Source: Meishania sp964351985 (GTDB lineage Bacteria > Bacteroidota > Bacteroidia > Flavobacteriales > Flavobacteriaceae). From it: a stretch of DNA of 64,000 nucleotides. The DNA lies in the NCBI GenBank assembly GCA_964351985.1, contig CAYGPR010000012.1, forward strand, positions 25,258 through 89,257. The letters run 5' to 3'. How positions within the stretch are numbered: position 1 is the first letter of the stretch; each line of letters starts with the position of its first letter. The position numbers and the translations under genes are program-made. The notes under the pieces are model-generated. The model worked only from the letters and a program-made list of their open reading frames with translations. It searched no databases and was not told where the DNA came from. Below, piece by piece: positions 63,946 to 64,000 of the stretch.

Positions 63946-64000
63946 AATGTTCGTTAAGAGACATGGTTTACACAAGTTAAAGATTAGGGTTTACACTAAA

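Overview
The window looks like chromosome from a marine Flavobacteriaceae-type Bacteroidota (Maribacter/Zobellia/Arenibacter-like). Evidence: a SusC/SusD pair, two type IX secretion (T9SS) C-terminal signals (one in a pseudogene), many lipoproteins with Bacteroidota-style signal peptides, BlaI/M56 and LytTR regulators of Bacteroidota type, promoters fitting TTG-N17-19-TAnnTTTG, weak Shine-Dalgarno sites and AT-rich spacers.

Layout. 1-1305: a BlaI repressor and the start of an M56 (BlaR1-like) membrane peptidase that runs off the left edge, behind a double palindromic operator. 1422-24300: a catabolic island with a lipoprotein sulfatase, two tandem secreted TIM-barrel epimerase-like proteins, a GMC flavoprotein with its small twin-arginine subunit, a DUF255 thioredoxin-fold lipoprotein, a sialate-O-acetylesterase-like esterase, a secreted Gfo/Idh/MocA oxidoreductase, a 1010-residue kinase-M23-class III aminotransferase fusion, a VCBS/ASPIC lipoprotein and SusD/SusC. 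The likely logic is import of a decorated glycan or glycoside by SusCD, removal of sulfate and acetyl groups, and redox processing of the sugar in the periplasm; the substrate cannot be read from the sequence.

24897-33768: a seven-heme cytochrome, a TonB-receptor plug domain without a barrel, a cadherin-like lipoprotein, a TPR histidine kinase with LytTR response regulator, another lipoprotein, and tRNA-Pro(TGG) and tRNA-Ser(GCT). 33893-55327: housekeeping genes: 7TM-HD phosphodiesterase, thiolase, NlpC/P60 peptidase, TPR protein, gyrA, clpC, NAD(P)HX repair enzyme, thrA-thrB-thrC, gcvT, an epimerase, pterin dehydratase and a YebC-family regulator. Several short hairpin repeats (REP-like) sit between these genes, and two of them place misleading in-frame ATGs ahead of thrB and the pterin dehydratase gene.

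55474-64000: a very large T9SS-secreted modular protein (BNR-like, PKD-like, BspA/DUF285 repeats, three near-identical 153-residue domains, sorting domain), whose 3' third is visibly richer in GC than the rest; then the relic of a second T9SS gene with a stop codon in its sorting domain. At the right edge lie small genes of unknown function, all on the minus strand, separated by two long folded elements with conserved arms and variable interiors. These resemble integron attC sites in layout but do not match their consensus. This cassette-like array is the most unusual thing in the window.
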